NCBI GenBank assembly: GCA_030035585.1
Contig: CM057469.1
Location: 113,934,650-113,998,649, forward strand
From: Dugong dugon
Lineage: Eukaryota > Chordata > Mammalia > Sirenia > Dugongidae
Reading direction: 5' to 3'
Length of the DNA: 64,000 nt
Below, piece by piece: positions 1 to 11,745 of this stretch. The notes under the pieces are model-generated. The model did no database searches. It was not told the origin of the DNA and saw only the letters and a program-made list of their open reading frames with translations. Both the position numbers and the translations under genes were made by a program. The stretch's first letter is position 1; every line of letters starts with the position of its first letter.

Positions 1-243
1 TCCATCCTCTGACCTACAGATGTTGGGATACAAGACTGCAGGTGTCTCCAGTCTGTCGCCTGACTTAAAAATTTTGACCTTGACAGCCCCAACAATTTTA
101 TGATCCAACTTCTCAAAATAAATTAATCTCTTTAGACTTAGAGAGATGGAGAAAGAGAAAGAGATAGCTAGAGATAGAGATAAGATAGAGATAGACATAG
201 ATATGTATCCCAGTGGTTCTGTTTCTCTAGCGAACCCTAATAC
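1..243 (+). mobile_element. MLT2-type (ERVL) LTR, 3' end, cut by window edge
   Basis: The end of the element, with the phrase TTCTGTTTCTCTAG followed by AACCCTAATACA near 216-243, is the typical terminus of mammalian MLT2 LTRs. Upstream are the usual AATAAATTAATCTCT block and a purine-rich AGAGATAGA tract (about 140-205). It is an old fossil LTR in forward orientation; its 5' part lies outside the window. Confidence 0.75.
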
Positions 244-1300
244 ACAAGGTATCTTTCTTGCTGGGTTCTAATTGACTGTTAGACCATAGAAAATGGTTCT
301 TCTAATTGTACTACGTAAGGGTGATCCACTTAAGGCACGTTTTATATTTACTGATATGTTCAAACTCCTAATAGAACAGCAGGCACATGAAAAGAAAATC
401 ATCTTTTGAGACATCACAATTCATGGCCTCCTGATGTCTTTAAATGAAAAGTAACTGAACAACTGCAACAGAAATCATTTCTGTTGGGAAGAATTGGTTT
501 AATCACTGACTAAAAAGGTAGGCCAATAATTCCAAGGAGCCAACATAGGTCGTAATGTATTCAGTATTTAAAACTCATATTTTCTAAACAAGATTATGTC
601 ACATGTATTTATTATTTTAAATGAGCTCTTTTAAGAAAGCATTGCATTTATATTTATGAAGGCATTTATTGCACACTAAATGCCAAGTAAAGATAATAAA
701 AATATCCTTATTGAAGTCTAACAGCAATAAACAACATTTTCTATTAGTAGCATAATTAGCTTATAATTATGTAAGCAGTAAATGCATAATTAGTTTTTTT
801 ATTCTTAATATATTAATATTGTATACAATACTGTCCATGGAACTGTAAATAATATTGATAAAATAAATCACCATTTCCCAGTGTACTGAATACCAATTTT
901 ATTGAAGGTAGAAATATTTCTAAAATGTAGAAAAAATTATGAAAAATTCTTCTACCACAAGTTCACTCCTTGGGGATCTCTAGAGATACTTTCCCATATT
1001 GGAGAGGGGGAGTCAACAATACTTGAGGCTATGAAAAGGTCAGCATTAGAGACAGGACTATTCTTTTTATCTGCTCTTTAGTTCATCCCTACTACTAAAT
1101 GGTTAGATATTAAGGAAAACAATTTACAAAGCAGAAAATGGATTACTTAGAAGGAAACTAAAGGAATGCTCTGCGGATGTTCAGGTCATCACGGTTTCAT
1201 GTTTTTTCTTACTTTGGGAGGCAGTAAGCAAAGGGCCAGAATGCTAAAGGCTGAAACTGTAACATAAACAATCAGTATTTAAAGGTCATTCACACTTTTT
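244..1300. other. AT-rich stretch, nothing recognised
   Basis: No convincing reading frame, RNA gene or repeat is recognisable. It is AT-rich with short A/T runs and ends in a T tract at about 1296-1308. Confidence 0.5.
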
Positions 1301-1307
1301 TTTTTTT

Positions 1308-1386
1308 ACATAAAAAGTATGTTTACTGTCACAGAAAAAGATCAGACTTACTGACTTGACAGAGACTGGAGAAACGCCAAGAGTAT
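1308..1386 (+). mobile_element. Lineage L1 3'UTR fragment
   Basis: This short stretch matches part of the L1 3'UTR at 9706-10443 (the region around 10075-10150), sharing GAGACTGGAGAAAC and GAGTATGGCCC. It lies at the 3' end of the old reverse-strand L1M that follows. Confidence 0.65.
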
Positions 1387-2815
1387 GGCCCAGTTTCTCC
1401 CAAATGGAACATCTTGCAAAACAATGGTATAGTATCACAACCAGGCTACTGACTTTGATACAGCCAAGATGCAGAACATTTCCATTACCACGATGTTTTT
1501 TCTGTTTCCCTTTTACAGCCACTGCCTTGTGTCTCCCACTGCACTCCCTCTATAATCTCAGGCAACCACTAATCTGTTCAAAATCTCTATAATTTTGTAA
1601 TTTCAAGAATATCATATACATGGAATTATGCAATAAGTAAACTCTTGGGGTTATTTTTTGTTTTTCATTCAGCATAATTTTCTGGATATCTAGGTTGTTG
1701 CATGTATGAATAGTCCACTCCCTTTTATTTCTAAGTAATTTTCCGTTATATGTATACCATGGTTGGTTGTTCTGCCTTGGAAGAAGTGCAGCGAGAATGC
1801 TCATTTAGAAGAGAGGATGGCGAGACTTCGTCTCACATAATTTGGACATGTTATCAGGAGGGACTAGTCCCTGGAGAAGGACATCATGCTTGGTAAAGTG
1901 TCATCAGAAAAGAGGAAGACCTTCAGTGAGATGGATTGATACAGTGGCTGCAACAATGGGCTCAAGCATAACAACGATTGTGAGAATGGCACAGAACCAG
2001 GCAGTGTTTTGTGCTGTTGTACATACGGTCGTTATGTGTCAGAACCAACTCAATAGCACTTAACACCACCACCACCACCACAGTTTATTTAACCATTCAT
2101 CCATTGGAAGACACCTGAACAGATTCCAGCTTTTAACTACTACATATATAGCTGTTATTAAAAAATGCTTCCCAATTAATAATTATGCACATTTATTTTG
2201 AACTAAAATGTGCATTTTTAAATTTATTTTTGTAGCATTTCAGAATTTTAATAAATATTAGGTATTAAAAATCAAACGTTATTTTTGAAAAAGAACAATG
2301 ATATATTGTGATTTTTTTTAAAGTAAATTTATTTTGAAATGACTGTAGATTTACTTGCAGTTGTAAGAAATAATAGAGAGAACCAGTGTGCCCTTCACCC
2401 AATTTCCCATGAAGTTATGAATAAAGACATAAAAAAATGTATACAGGCCTTATGTAACATCTGCCTTCAATTTTCTGGGTTAAATCTGCAGAAGTGCAAT
2501 TGCTGGGTTACATAGTGGTTGCATGTATAGATTCTTAAGAAACTGCCAAACACTTTCATAGAGTGGCTGTACCATTTTACATTCCCAGTTATCTAGTTTC
2601 TGCATATCCTTTCCAGCATTTGGTGTTGTCATTATTTTTATTTCAGTCATGCTAATGAGTATAAAGTGATATCTCATTGGGGTTTTAATTTGCATTCTCT
2701 GATGGCTAATTATGTTGAAGATCTTTTCATGTGCTTATTTCTCATTTGTGTATCTGCTGCACTGAAATGACTTCATATTTTTGCCTATGTTCTAATTGGA
2801 TACTTTATTCTTTTA
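1387..2815 (-). mobile_element. L1M LINE, ORF2 C-terminus and 3'UTR
   Basis: The reverse strand reads the C-terminal end of old L1 ORF2. A reverse frame at 1550-1804 corresponds to the L1 IHTMEYYSAIKRNE...HATTW region, and one at 2480-2695 contains WECKMVQPLYESVWQFLK (L1: WECKMVQPLW..VWQFLK). The 3'UTR lies to the left, with CTGTTC..AATCTCTATAATTTTG. A second copy of the 3'UTR start lies at about 2325-2460, so the locus is rearranged or holds two L1M copies. It is interrupted by an RTE at 1776-2080. Confidence 0.8.
1776..2080 (+). mobile_element. RTE (BovB-like) LINE, 3' end
   Basis: A 5'-truncated RTE copy carrying the last codons of ORF2 and the 3'UTR (GAGGATGGCGAGACTTCGTC, CAGTGGCTGCAACAATGGGC, CATAACAACGATTGTGA). 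It ends in a CACCACCACC tail where related copies carry AACAAC. It lies inside the L1M ORF2 remnant, so it is younger than that element. Confidence 0.88.
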
Positions 2816-2825
2816 GTTGTTGAGT

Positions 2826-3389
2826 ATTTTTTTTTTTTAAATTGTCCTTTAGATGAAGGTTTACAGAGTAAATTAGTTTCTCATTAAACAATTAATACAC
2901 ATATTGTTTTGTGACATTGGTTGCCAACACTGCTATGTGTCAACACTCTCCCCTTCTCGACCTTGGGTTCCCTTTTTCCATTCATCTCGCTTTCCTGTTC
3001 TCTCCTGCCATATCGTTCTTACTCCTGGGTTGGTCTGCGTATTTAGTCTCGTATACATGGTTGAGTTACATGTATTATTTTTTTTTTATGGCACTGTCTA
3101 ATCTTTGGCTGAAGGACGAACTTTAGGAGTGTCTTCAGTACTGAGTTAAAAGAGTGTCCGGGGGCCGTGCTCTTGGGGTTTCTCCAATCTCTGTCAGACC
3201 AGTAAGTCGGGTCTTTTTTTGTGAGTTTGAATTTGTTCATCATTTTTCTCTAGCTCTGTCCTGGACCCTCTATTGTGATCCCTGTCAGGACAGCCAGTGG
3301 TGGTAGCCAGGCAACATCTAGTTGCGCTGGACTCAGTTTGGTGGAGGCTATGGTAGTGGTGGTCCATTACTACTTTGGACTAATCTTAA
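2826..3389 (-). mobile_element. Lineage L1 3'UTR, 5'-truncated
   Basis: Reverse complement of the L1 3'UTR seen at 9706-10443 and 25430-26269: a T tract, AAATTGTCCTTTAGATGAAGG, TTTCTCATTAAACA, GGGGTTTCTCCAATCTCTGTCAG, GATCCCTGTCAG. It sits inside the L1M at a TTGTTGAGT motif found on both sides (2817-2825 and 3390-3398), a likely target duplication. The copy is fairly diverged. Confidence 0.88.
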
Positions 3390-3403
3390 TTGTTGAGTTT
3401 TTA

Positions 3404-3502
3404 GAGTTAGGAAACCCAGGCGCTTCTTGGAAAACGTATGCGGCAGTTCTACTCTGCCTTACGTTGTTATGGTTGGAATGGACTCCACCGCAGTGTTTTT
3501 TT
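3404..3502 (+). mobile_element. AfroSINE fragment (3' half)
   Basis: Matches the distal half of AfroSINEs (GGCAGTTCTACTCTG, then GTTGGAATGGACTCC.GCAGTG). The tRNA-like head is missing. A T tract follows, then L1M sequence resumes. Confidence 0.65.
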
Positions 3503-3514
3503 TTTTTTTTTTTA

Positions 3515-3725
3515 ATATCCTCTAGGTACTAGTCCTTTGTTAGATATATGGTTTGTGAATATTTCCTCCCAATGTGTAGTGTTTCCTTTCATTCTTTAAA
3601 TGATCTCTATCACAAAATAAAATTTTGATTTTAATAAAGTCCAATTTATCATTTTTTTCTTTTTTTTCCTTTTATGGACCGTATTCTTGTCATCAAGTCT
3701 AAGAACATTTAACCTGTAGATTTTT
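3515..3725 (-). mobile_element. L1M LINE ORF2 segment
   Basis: Continuation of the L1M ORF2 on the reverse strand (CTAGTCCTTTGTTAGATATA, AAAGTCCAATTTATCA, CAAGTCTAAGAAC). At about 3730-3775 the alignment jumps from the ORF2 C-terminal third to the endonuclease-RT linker, so the RT core is missing. Confidence 0.75.
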
Positions 3726-3774
3726 TTTTTTCCCAAAAAAGTAGACCCATATTTTAGTCAGTATTTTTTTTAAT

Positions 3775-4745
3775 CATTTTTCTGTTTTTAATTTTATTGA
3801 TTTCTGCTCTTTATTCATTTCAGCCTTCTGTTTGCTTGAGGTTTACTTTTTTCATCTTTTAGGTTCTTAAGGTGAAAGCTTAGATTATTGATTTGAGATT
3901 TTCCACCTTTCTAATGTATGCATTTATTGCCATAAATTTTGTCTCAGCAGTGCTTTATCTGTTCCCCACAAATTTCTATATGTACTTTCATTTAATTCAG
4001 TTGAATGTTTGCTGTTTGTTTGCTTTCCTTTGAAACTTCCTTATTCACCCAGGAATTATTTTAAGATATGCTGTTTAGTTTCCAACTTTTGGGGAATTTT
4101 CCTGTTATTTTTCTGTTATTGATTTGTAGTTTGATTCCATTATGTCAGAGGACACACTGTGTAGCATTTCAATTTTTTTGAATTTATTGAGGTTTGTTTC
4201 ATGGCCTAGGATATGATCTATTTTTTATATGTTCAGTGGGTACTTGAAAATAATTTATATTCTTCTGTTATTGGATAGAATGTTTTATAAATGTTAAATA
4301 TGCACTATTGGTTAAATTTTAATTTTTTTATAACTAGCTGATTTTCAGATTGTTCTACCGATTATTGAGAAAGGGTAAAAGGGCAGAGAGTTGAGAGTTG
4401 AAGGATTCAACTATAATTGTGGATTTGTTTAGTTCTTCTTTCAGTGCTATAATTTTTTTTCCTTTGTATATCTTACAGCTCTGTTGTTTGCTCGATATAC
4501 ATTTGCAATTGCTATGCTTTCTTTGTTTGTGAATTTTATTCTTTCTATGATTATATAATGTCCATCTGTTTCTGGTAATCTTTTTAGCTGTGAAGTATCC
4601 TTTTTTGATATTGGGAACAGTATATCCACTTTTGCTTTTATCTGAACATTTTTTGCATAATGTATCTTTTTTTTAATCCTTGTACTTTCAACCTTTTAAT
4701 TGATGTATTTGACAGTTTACATTTAGTGTAATTATTGATGTGTTA
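3775..4745 (-). mobile_element. L1M LINE ORF2: linker and AP endonuclease domain
   Basis: On the reverse strand this follows L1 ORF2 from the EN-RT linker (TTTCTGCTCT at 3804, GATTTGAGAT at 3890, CATTTATTGCCATAAA at 3922) back to the start of the endonuclease. A reverse frame at 4447-4629 reads ETDGHYIIIERIKF...IANVYRANN, matching L1 DKEGHYIMVKG...LNIYAPN. The ORF is broken by stops and the copy is very old. Confidence 0.82.
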
Positions 4746-4859
4746 GGGCTTAAGTCTGGCACTTATTGATTTGTTTTGTTTCATTTGTTTGCTTTTGTTT
4801 CAATTTTTTCTTTTCTTTTTTTTTTGCCTTCTCATGAGTTACTTGAACTTTTTTTAGAA

Positions 4860-6477
4860 TTCTGCCATTTATTTATTTATTTATTGTGGTTGCTCTAGGT
4901 GTTACAATATATATGTACAACTTATCATAGTATATTGCTGTCATCGTTTTATCAGTTTGAGTATAGTATAAAAATCATTTTGGAGCCCTTACCCTCCCCA
5001 TTTACAATATAATCATTTTAAATGTTTCCTCTACAACTAGAACCACATCAGACAGTTTCATAGTTTATGCTTCAACCATCGAATCTAGTTTAGAAAACCA
5101 AAACGGAGAAAGCCTATTGTATTTGCCCATATTTTTGCTTACAATTTTCTTTCTTCCTTCCTGACATTCCAAAGTTTCTTCTTTTATTGTTTCCTTGCTC
5201 CTCAGAGAACTTCCTTTGTCCATTTTTTTAGGATGGTCTGTCGATGTCAATTTTTTTTTTTTTTTTTTTAGTTTTCCTTCATGTGAGAATGTCTCCAACT
5301 CCTCTTCATTCCTGAATAATATTTTCACAAGATATAGGATTTTGGGTTGATTGTTCTTTTTTAAAAAACACTTAAAAAATACTGTGCAACTTCTTCTGAC
5401 CTCCATGATTTCAGATGAGAAATCCATTGTGTTTCAAATAGATGCTCCTCTGTAGGTAAGATACCACTTTTCTCTGACTGCTTTCAAGATTTTTTTTCTC
5501 TTTTCCTTTAGTTTTCAGAAATTGAATTATGATGTTTCTTAGCATGGATTTCTGTGGATTTATGCTAATTAGGATCTGCTTATCTTCTTGAATCTGTAGG
5601 TTTAATTCTTTTGACAAATTTGGAATGTTTTCAGCCATTGTTTCTTTGAGTACTTTTTCAGCTGTTCTCTCTCCTCTTGTAGTACTGACTTATTTTTACT
5701 CGACTCCAATAGTCTTCGTCACATTTGGTGCTGTTTGGTAAGATTATACTCTCTTTTTCATTTAGTCCTAGGTCTATAACTAACTGTATATTTTATTTTT
5801 CCCACCAGTCCCTATGTTGATTTCTTTCTAGTAAATCAGTACTAAATACTTCATTTGAGACTTACTCTCTAGTGGATTCCTCAGGAACGCCTCATGGGAA
5901 CAGTATTCTTTGAATTCTTACATATCAGTAAGTTTTCCTGGGCTGTTTATACTTGAATGTGAAGTTGGGTAGATATAATACTCTTGAATCCTATTTTCTG
6001 TCTTTCATTGTCTTTAATACATATAGATTTTCTTATGGCATAAAGTATTGTTTTTTAAAATTACGATGATAATTTTCCCTGAAAATCTTTTCTTTTTCAT
6101 CTGCATACACAAAAGATTTTTTTTTCTTATTCTTATAGTCATTTTACTATAATTTTCCTAATGTTTGTTGTTTTGGTTATTGCCGTCAGTTACATGGTGT
6201 GCTCTTTCATTATGCATGCGCTTGTTTATATGTTGGGTCTATTTCTTCTATCATCAATATTTGCCTTTTTCTCTTGTTTTTTTTATCTTTTTGTATTTTT
6301 AAGTTTTTTTTTTTTTTGTATTTCTCATAAGGCGTTTATCTGTTGCATTTATTTGCTTTTGAGTTTCTTCTAGTTTAGTCTTCTTTATGAAATGATTTTT
6401 TTATTTCAGTTTTTTCTGAGGTCTCTTCATTTCTCATTGTTTTTCCAATTTTGATTTATGCCATTCTTTTGTTTTAT
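4860..6477 (-). mobile_element. L1M LINE ORF1 and 5' region
   Basis: Two reverse frames match the L1 ORF1 RNA-binding C-terminus. One at 5411-5638 starts MAENIPNLSKELNLQIQE and contains RNIIIQFLKTKGKEK. One at 5065-5427 contains DFSSEIMEVRRS and NQPKILYLVKILFRNEEE (L1: DFSAETMQARREW, CQPRILYPAKLSFKNEGE). This is the 5' part of the same reverse-strand L1M. Confidence 0.8.
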
Positions 6478-6489
6478 ATTATGATCTTA

Positions 6490-6708
6490 GGAGCCCTGGT
6501 GATACAGTGGTGGTTAAGCACTTGGCTGCTAACCAGAAAGTCAGTGGTTTGAAATCACCAACCACGCCTTGGGAGAAAGATGTGGCAGTCTGCTTCTGTA
6601 AAGATATATCATCTTAGAAACCCTGTGGGGCAGTTCTACTCTGTCCTATAGGGTCTCTATGAGTTGGAATCAACTCAACAGCTATGGATTTGATTTGGTT
6701 TTTGGTGG
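6490..6708 (+). mobile_element. AfroSINE, long form
   Basis: Complete forward copy: tRNA-like head (GGAGCCCTGGTGATACAGTG), central block GGGAGAAAGATGTGGCAGTC, and the RTE-like 3' part ending GGTTTTTGGTGG. It is flanked by a perfect 12-base target duplication, ATTATGATCTTA, at 6478-6489 and 6709-6720. It lies inside the L1M. Confidence 0.96.
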
Positions 6709-6720
6709 ATTATGATCTTA

Positions 6721-8361
6721 ATATTCTTTAATTTATATTGAATAGTTGGTTGTAGCCTTGTATGGTTTTATGTGCTCATCTGCTTTGTAGGGATTTGGGA
6801 AGATTCCTCAACTTAGGTTGTAGGAATGCTTAAGATAGTTCTTCTAACTTGACAAGGCTCTCTCTTGTGTTAATTTTCTATAGTCATCAAAAAGACAGCA
6901 GCTTGCTTTCTGAGATTTCTTAACTCTGTCCCTTTCCTTCACTTTTATCTGGAATTGCCTTTCCTTCACTTCTTTTGTTCTTGCCCTGCTCACTTTTGAA
7001 GGTTCTGCTCCAACCAGTCTGTCTTCAGTATAGACCCCTATTCTTGAAGAAGCCCAGGTTGGTCAGTGTTGAGAGTTCACAAGTGTTATACTCCTCCAAT
7101 ACCTTTAGACCTGAGCCCAAGCTACTTGTACTTACCCGTTATTGAGTTGGGTAAAATTCCTTTCAGCTCCTATTTTCAAAGTGGCCCAATCATACTTCCC
7201 AATAAACACCTATTAGCAATTTGGGGTCCTCTTGTTCCTGGATCATTAACTCTTTGTATTTCTCTTTTTCCTTCTATACCAAAAATATCACTCAGGTAGT
7301 ATGTCTCTATTCACTTTAATTTGGGGTTCATAGGTAATACTTTGTTGCCTTGTTTTGTTGTAAATACTATTCATGGGTTTTTGTATTAGCCGGCATATTT
7401 CTTAGTCAATTTTCTCTGGGATTTGGAGAGTCAAACACTGTTCACCCCTGCTACTACATTTATACACAATAGCAGAGATAATTAATTTTTGACATATTTT
7501 TGTACTACCCATAAATTATCCTTCAAGTTCACAAAGAAGATAAGCTTTGGCCCTCACTCTCATACAGCTAGTTTCACCATGGGAAAAAAAAAGAAAAAGA
7601 AGACCAATATAAAAATGATCCTCATCTTGGTAACTCTTTCCCTGAGAGGGGACTCACCTGTGAGATGAGGGCAAATAAGATGAAGGGTTTCAGTTGTTGT
7701 GGGTGGGATTGTTATGCTATTTTACAAAACTGGAAAAATACCAATGTTATCTGTATTACTACTTGATCTATTCTTGGAAAGAAGAATATTTTTCTTATCA
7801 TTTTGAAATATTTTAACATACCAAAGTTCAAGGCTGTTGGAAGCAAAAACATATTGAAGTATGCACCAAGGAGGGTGCGTGGGGCTGTCTGGACTATCTT
7901 GTACGCTACTACAGAAGAAAACTTTAATTCTTCAATATTTCACAGAGGAAGTGAAAAAATCATTATATATAGAGTCCAGGATTATTAAACCCTTTGGTGA
8001 CCTAATTATTTCCTCCTTCACATTTTTGGTTGATACCATGTTTTCACCAATGGAAGGCATGCTGATTAAAGAACCAATTCAGAATTTTTGTTATGATTTA
8101 TGGATTTTGATACCCGTTATCTGGTATCACATATGTCCCAGCAGATACTAGCCATTGTAAATCCTACCAATACGAGCCAATGATAAGCTCGTTTTTTGGT
8201 TTTATTTTTTTATATATTTTTTAAATTTCATTTTATTTCTTGAAAATTTGCAAAACATGCAGTAAAACATGAAGGCACCTGGTAATGACTGCCCATACAT
8301 TTTATTCTAGTCCCCTTCTTCTTAGCCTTTTCATTATTTTTCATGAAACTTTTCAAAACAT
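6721..8361. other. No gene; possible L1M 5' sequence, then unassigned
   Basis: The first few hundred bases may be the far 5' part of the reverse-strand L1M, but I cannot align them with confidence. Reading frames at 7066-7299 and 7861-8151 resemble no family I know and look like chance. Confidence 0.4.
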
Positions 8362-8925
8362 ACAATGCATTCTTCCTTACTACAAAAGTGGTACTTACAG
8401 CCCAAATAAATAAAGCCATGGGATTTTGCATCTCAGGAAAATTACCACTACAATGCATTCTTCATTACTGCAAAAGCAGTGCTTACAGTTCAAATAAATA
8501 AAACTAAAGGAATTTGAATCTTAGAAAAATTATTACTACTATGTATTCTTCATTATAACAAAAGCAGTACCAACAGCTAAGAAGCAGAAACGGCTGCCCT
8601 GGAGTATTGCAGACCTGCTCACAGTGGTGCATTGTACCTGCTACACATGGAAACAATGACTGGGCCCTAAGACTGAATGCAGGGTAAGAAGAACTTAACG
8701 GGAGTTCGAGTCTCTTGAAAAGTATTACTGCAGTGCATTATTCCTTATTACAAAGGCATTACTTACTGTTCAGAGGCTAGAAAAGCAGTCCTGAAAGACT
8801 GCAGAGCAAAGTCTCAAAGCAGAGCAGGGGGCCAGTACCACCTGGAGACAGTGAATGGCGTCAGGGAGCAAATGGCTGCTATGACTGAATGCAGGCTAGG
8901 GATAGCTTCTTCTAAACATAAGCAC
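8362..8925. repeat. Degenerate 88-base tandem repeat with ~192-base higher-order unit
   Basis: A unit beginning ACAATGCATTCTTC starts at 8362 and again at 8450; its counterpart starts at about 8538, so the period is exactly 88. A fourth diverged copy begins near 8730 (GCAGTGCATTATTCC). After the third and fourth copies a longer block recurs (GACTGAATGCAGG at about 8670 and 8883), giving a ~192-base super-unit. Shared phrases include ACAAAAG.GGTACTTACAG and CAAATAAATAAA. I cannot assign a repeat family. Confidence 0.75.
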
Positions 8926-9697
8926 ATTCTCAGAAGAACACGGTAACTGAGAATCCTAGTGAGGAGGCTTATCTCACAGAAATAAAGGTTAAACCTGTCA
9001 AAAGTGTACAAAATTCACACACCCGGGAGATGTCATCTAATACAATGCTCATCTACACAATAATGAGGCTTCAATTCAGGGTTCTTGAGTTTCTGCATTT
9101 CAAAAGGCTCCCACCTTAAAGCTAAATGTGTTTCTTCACAAAGAATTTCAGAGTGATAAAAAGTGGTTGGGATACAATATGTATGTCCCAGAAGTCACCA
9201 AAGGGATTAGCTAAAAGGGAAGGAAAGATTTTTTTTTTTTTTATCTAAGAGAAACACAAGAGAAATAGGAATCACTTCATAGTAATTATGATCTACTGTT
9301 AGCAGAAGGCACAGACTGGATTGAAAACCTCAGCTCAGTTTTGCCTACGTGTTCTCCAGAATGGAAAATAGTTTACAATTTTGAAAAGGATAAAAGCATC
9401 AAACTAAAAAGAAAACTGTGGCTTAACATATGAGAAGTATGTGGTAAACGGGAACATAAAGAGTTAACGAGTTCAAATCGATAGGGGCACATATATAATA
9501 TTTTATGCTTTTAAAGGAATTTCTGAAAATGAGTTAAATGTTAGAACACTGCAAATAGAGAAATCATTCTTAAAAAATGAAACCCGTGGATTCTGAAAGC
9601 AAGCGAAACATTTAGCTCTAAAAATTTGAGACTGAATTAGTAAACTGAGTATTTATCAACATAAAGAAAACAGTTTAGGGATTAAATAAGTGATTAT
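8926..9697. other. No gene recognised
   Basis: Unassigned AT-rich sequence directly after the 88-base array. It may belong to the same unidentified element, but I found no termini. Confidence 0.4.
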
Positions 9698-9705
9698 AAG
9701 ATCCC

Positions 9706-10443
9706 CTAGACTGAATTGCTGGGTGGAGGGCTGTGAGGACCATGGTCCCGGGGAGCATCTAGCTCTATTGGCATAACATAGTTTATAAAGAAAGTGTTCT
9801 ACTTTCTACCTTGGTGAGTAGCCTCTGGGGTCTTAAAAGCCTGTGAGCAGCCATCTAAGATACTCCACTGGTCTCATCTCTTCAGAAGCAAGGGAGAATG
9901 AACAGAACAGGATACAAGGGAAAGATTAGTCCAAAGGACTAATGGCCCACAGCTACCAAGGCCTCCACCAGACTGAGTCCAGGACAGCTAGAAGGTGCGC
10001 GGCTACCACCACTGACTGCTCTGACAGGGATCACAAAAGGGGGGTCCCAGACAGAGCTGGAGAAAAATGTAGAACAAAAATCTTACTCACAAAAAAAGAC
10101 CAGAGTTACTAGCCTGATAGAGACTGGAGAAACCTTGAGAGTATGGCCCCCGGACACCCTTTTAATTCAGTGATGAAGTCACTCCCGAGGTTGACTGTTC
10201 AACCAAAGATTAGACAGCCCCATAAAACAAAACAAGACTAATGGGACACAACAGTCCAGGGACAAGGACTAGAAGGCAGGAGGGGACAGGAAAGCTGGTA
10301 ACAGGGAAGCCAAGGTTGAGAAGGGACAGTGCTGACATGTCGTGGGGTTGTTAACCATTGTCATAAAACAATATGTGTACTGTTTAATGAGAAACTATTT
10401 GTTCTGTAAACCTTCATCTAAAGTACAATAAAAAAAGAAAAAA
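9706..10443 (+). mobile_element. Lineage L1 3'UTR, 5'-truncated, poly-A tail
   Basis: Forward L1 3' end: GGGGTCTTAAAAGCCTGTGA, CCTCCACCAGACTGAG, CTGACAGGGATCACAAAAGG, GTAAACCTTCATCTAAAGTA, then CAATAAAAAAAG. AAGATCCC flanks it at 9698-9705 and 10444-10451. The relatively intact sequence, clear tail and flanking duplication suggest a fairly young insertion, and it is the best local reference for the other L1 3'UTR copies. Confidence 0.92.
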
Positions 10444-10451
10444 AAGATCCC

Positions 10452-11257
10452 TTAAAATAAGACTTGCCAAACAAGTCATTTACTTTTCCAGTAAGATTAC
10501 TGGATTGACAGATTCCACCAAAATGCCAAGTGCACTGTGTCTTGGTTATATCCAAGTAATGACAAAATTTTCCAAGTTAATTCTGTGGAAATAGATGTAT
10601 ACATTGTTAAGATGGTAGTAAGATTATATAGAGGCACAGCTGATTCAATAACTATACCTAAATTGAGCTGATTAATAACTTTTTATAACTTTAGAGGGAA
10701 GTGGCAGGGGCCTGTCTATTAATGATGTCAAAGAAATTATGGAAATAAAACCTACCAGATTTTCAGCTGCTGGACTGTAGGAAAGTTCATAAAATTGACA
10801 GTAAAAAAAAAAAAAAAAAAAAATGTTAGCAAACTAATGTACTTTTCCAAAACTAGAAAGATAAAAATTAATAATATAAATATTAAACTTCAAAACAAAT
10901 GGCACAAATAGGGAATAAGAGAGATCAAACTTCCAACAGAGGTTTTAGTTGAACAGGAACTTGGTAAGAATCAATATTATGATCCGTATTTTAAAACATT
11001 GACTTTGATATGATTATAGTGTTCAGTAATGGGAAAAAAGGAATTCCACAGACTGCACTGGCTAGATACATTCTGGGACACTATGTTCAAACAAGAGATA
11101 TTTCTATAAAGGCACTACAGAAGCAAGTATGTGCCCAACAAATAATAAATAGTATAGTGAGGATCGGAAGATCATGTAATATAAGAAAATACTGACAGGA
11201 GTAGCTCAGTGCTATTCAACAATGCACATGGAGCAACTGGTCTGTGTGTAGGTCTAG
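10452..11257. other. No gene; contains a poly-A run
   Basis: AT-rich unassigned sequence. A run of about 20 A at 10804-10823 has no recognisable retrocopied gene upstream. Confidence 0.5.
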
Positions 11258-11460
11258 AACAGGACTGGCAAACTATATGTGGGCCTAATCAGGCTAACAC
11301 CTGTTTTTGTAGATAAAGTTTTCTTAAAACACAGTCACACTCATTTGATTACGTATTGTCTACCTGTAGCTGTTATACTAAAACAGTAGAGTTGAGTAGT
11401 TGCTATGCAGATCATATGGCCCACAAAGCTTAAAGTATTTTCTATTTGGTCCTTCACAAG
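11258..11460 (+). mobile_element. hAT-type nonautonomous DNA transposon
   Basis: Same family as 31437-31672 and 61563-61999: GGCAAACTATATG.GGGCC, TTTTTGTAGATAAAGTTTT, CAGTAGAGTTGAGTAGTTGC, ATATGGCCCACAAAGC. This is a common old mammalian MER-type MITE; I do not give a specific name. Confidence 0.75.
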
Positions 11461-11599
11461 AAAATGCCATCTCTGCTTTGAAAAGGAATCTAGAGAGACA
11501 CATGATTGTCATATTCAAATATGTGTGTTTCAGGAATCAGCCTTAGATACAGAAATGGAGTTAATTTTAAACTGGTACATACTGGATACCTTTTAGGTG

Positions 11600-11745
11600 T
11601 CAAAAAAGGTGATAGATCCTGTGGTTAGTCTGAGGACTCCAAGTAAGAAAGGATCTATCGGTCTCTCTTTGTGCCTAGCAGATTATTTGGCATATAGTAG
11701 GTGCGAAGTGATTATTTATTCAGTGAATAATAATGAATAATTAAG
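11600..11745 (+). mobile_element. L2 LINE 3' end
   Basis: Carries the L2 terminus: GTGCCTAGCAGATTATTTGG then CATATAGTAGGTGC, ending in AATAATGAATAATTAA. Very diverged. Confidence 0.65.

Noticed and set aside
8362-8925. CRISPR-like array
   Set aside because: The 88-base units are contiguous and diverged, without spacers, in mammalian nuclear DNA.
10700-10823. Processed pseudogene ending in the A run at 10804
   Set aside because: No recognisable coding or UTR sequence upstream and no matching flanking duplication seen.
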